Shown: one piece after another, positions 62,736-64,000 of the stretch
Numbering within the stretch: the stretch's first letter is position 1
Layout: every line of letters starts with the position of its first letter
From: Flavobacterium sp. HJJ
GTDB lineage: Bacteria > Bacteroidota > Bacteroidia > Flavobacteriales > Flavobacteriaceae
Direction of reading: 5' to 3'
DNA length: 64,000 nt
Assembly (NCBI RefSeq): GCF_015351475.1
Contig: NZ_JADKPR010000006.1
Span: forward strand, 124,001 to 188,000
The notes under the pieces: generated by a model
Database searches by the model: none
What the model was told of the DNA's origin: nothing
Seen by the model: the letters and a program-made list of their open reading frames with translations, nothing else
Translations under genes and position numbers: made by a program

Positions 62736-64000
62736 ATGAAAAAAATAAAAATAGTAGCCTTGTCAATTTGCTGTTTAGTGGCTTCAAATAATTTGCAGGC
62801 ACAAGAGTATTGGGACAGAATTAAAGCAAAAAATTCAACGCTTGAAATAGATAAGGGATTTATTAATTTGAATACAAAATCTTTTGAATTGAAATTGGTA
62901 AAATCATCCCAGACAGTAGCTGCCTTATCTCCGGTTAGCGACAAAAATTTCGATTTTACACCGGGAGACCGGCTGGCTATTCGTGATAAAGACGGGCTGT
63001 ATCAGCTGGGCGATATTAATTTAAGGGTAAAGTCTGCGGACGGAAGCTGGAAAAGTTATTCGACAGCTGCCAAACGTTCTGCTGTTACGGCTTTGAATGT
63101 TTCCGGAAATGTTTTGGCTGGAGCAGATTTGTCCAATACCCTGCCTCAGGATATTCCTTTAACCATAAAACGTTTTTATGAAGAAAAGGATGGGAGTCTG
63201 GTAATGCGTTTTGAAATTACAAACAAATCAAATACTGCACAGGAAATAGGTGCTTTGGGTGTTCCAATGATTTTCAATAATATTCTTGAAGGAAAAACTC
63301 TGGATGAAACGCATGTTCAAAACGTGTTTTTTGATCCTTACATCGGTAAAGATGCCGGTTATCTTGAAGTTAAACGCCTGAGCGGTCACGGGCCGGCATT
63401 ACTGCTGCTTCCTGAAGCGAATATGCCATTTGAGGCTTACCGCCCTTTATCGGATGATGAAACACCGCGTAGCATTGTTTTTGAAGGTTTTCATGAATGG
63501 ATGCCGTTAAGCAAAGCCTATGCTGAAAACGAATGGAAAATCGCCGATCAATGGAATACACCAACTTTATTGGTGCTTCAGCCGGGAGAGGTTAAAAATT
63601 TTTCGCTGAAGTTTGTATCGGTTGATGAAATAAAAAATATTCAGTCCTCTCTGATTCAAAATGAGCGTCCTGTAGCCGTAGGAATTCCGGGTTATGTTTT
63701 GCCTCAGGATGTAGACGGACAGCTTTTTTTGAAATACAAAATAGCAGTGAAATCCTTTAAAATTGAGCCGGAAGGAGCTTTGACAGTTGAGGAAAAATCG
63801 AAAAACAAAAATGGATATTTCCAGTATGCCGTGCACGGTAAAAAATGGGGAAGAGCCAGATTGACAGTGATTTATGAAGATGGACTGCAGCAGACAATTA
63901 ATTACAAGGTGATTAAATCTGAAAAAGAAGTTGTCGCCGATTTTGGGCATTTTTTGACAACGGCACAATGGTTTGATCAAAAGAACGATCCTTTTCACAG
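62736..64000 (+). CDS. Exported DUF5695-like protein, 5' part only
   Basis: An open frame begins at the ATG at 62736 and runs without stop to the end of the window (421 codons plus two bases). It begins with a signal peptide (MKKIKIVALSICCLVASNNL, then QAQE). The visible part is a large beta-sandwich region rich in aromatic residues (EYWDRIKAKNSTLEIDKGFI near residue 25, then RFYEEKDGSLVMRFEITNKS). From memory this resembles the N-terminal part of DUF5695 proteins, which occur in glycan loci, but that is tentative. It follows DUF885 by 63 bases. The C-terminal catalytic region, if any, lies beyond the window. Confidence 0.75.
   Translation, partial: MKKIKIVALSICCLVASNNLQAQEYWDRIKAKNSTLEIDKGFINLNTKSFELKLVKSSQTVAALSPVSDKNFDFTPGDRLAIRDKDGLYQLGDINLRVKSADGSWKSYSTAAKRSAVTALNVSGNVLAGADLSNTLPQDIPLTIKRFYEEKDGSLVMRFEITNKSNTAQEIGALGVPMIFNNILEGKTLDETHVQNVFFDPYIGKDAGYLEVKRLSGHGPALLLLPEANMPFEAYRPLSDDETPRSIVFEGFHEWMPLSKAYAENEWKIADQWNTPTLLVLQPGEVKNFSLKFVSVDEIKNIQSSLIQNERPVAVGIPGYVLPQDVDGQLFLKYKIAVKSFKIEPEGALTVEEKSKNKNGYFQYAVHGKKWGRARLTVIYEDGLQQTINYKVIKSEKEVVADFGHFLTTAQWFDQKNDPFH

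Noticed and set aside
62720..63998. Minus-strand frames near the window end
   Set aside because: They are antisense shadows of the long exported plus-strand frame starting at 62736, which has a signal peptide and normal codon use.

Overview
The window is AT-rich chromosomal DNA of a Flavobacterium-like member of the Bacteroidota. The reasons are a SusC/SusD pair, flavobacterial promoters of the TTTG-N17-23-TAnnTTTG type in front of several genes, short A-rich leaders without strong Shine-Dalgarno sequences, a zeaxanthin-type carotenoid operon, GIN/PspC/PadR genes, and many exported proteins with short signal peptides ending in AQ/SQ. No rRNA, CRISPR array, transposase or prophage was found.

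Layout. 1-1.6 kb: the end of a periplasmic redox module (four-cluster ferredoxin subunit, Tat-type Rieske protein, small membrane protein). 1.7 kb: tRNA-Pro(UGG) on the minus strand with its promoter and terminator. 2.0-7.1 kb: a MarR-type regulator followed by a tightly packed carotenoid operon (crtI, crtB, an exported unknown, an SRPBCC protein, crtZ, lycopene cyclase). 7.2-9.4 kb: an exported WG-repeat-like protein and trxB. 9.5-13.8 kb: a minus-strand envelope-stress-like operon (DUF4870, PadR, PspC, two GIN/DUF2807 proteins). 14-16.7 kb: a hotdog/DUF4442 protein, then grpE-dnaJ. 16.8-19.4 kb: a run of minus-strand unknown genes with dyad elements and matching inverted ends, which look cassette-like. 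19.8-26 kb: an ABC-2 exporter, an HTH-less NtrC-like regulator, a half-length DEAD-box protein, DUF2007, a HAD phosphatase and a GNAT acetyltransferase. Three successive gaps here are filled by imperfect inverted repeats. 27-39.9 kb: mtaB, an SDR, an ECF sigma factor with a membrane VWA/TonB-plug mosaic protein, a MATE exporter, a GT2/LAB-N/GT39 lipid glycosylation operon and a nucleotide-sugar epimerase.

40.9-64 kb is the most interesting part. A SusC/SusD outer-membrane uptake pair is followed by an M61 peptidase, an AraC regulator, a complete four-enzyme trans-4-hydroxy-L-proline catabolic set (Pyr4H2C deaminase-like DapA family, alpha-ketoglutarate semialdehyde dehydrogenase, two-cysteine hydroxyproline epimerase, FAD-dependent D-amino-acid dehydrogenase) and an APC amino-acid permease. 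Then come an exported S9 dipeptidyl peptidase, an exported GH127/GH146 beta-L-arabinofuranosidase with a LamG domain, an exported DUF885 peptidase and the first 421 codons of an exported DUF5695-like protein that runs off the window. Together they suggest one locus that strips beta-L-arabinose from hydroxyproline-rich plant glycoproteins (extensin type), digests the peptide, imports it and burns the hydroxyproline to 2-oxoglutarate. This is an inference from gene content. Collagen-like peptides are the main alternative substrate.

Two to three copies of a structured-RNA-like element (19.6, 33.7 and 35.5 kb) and several families of intergenic inverted repeats are also recorded.
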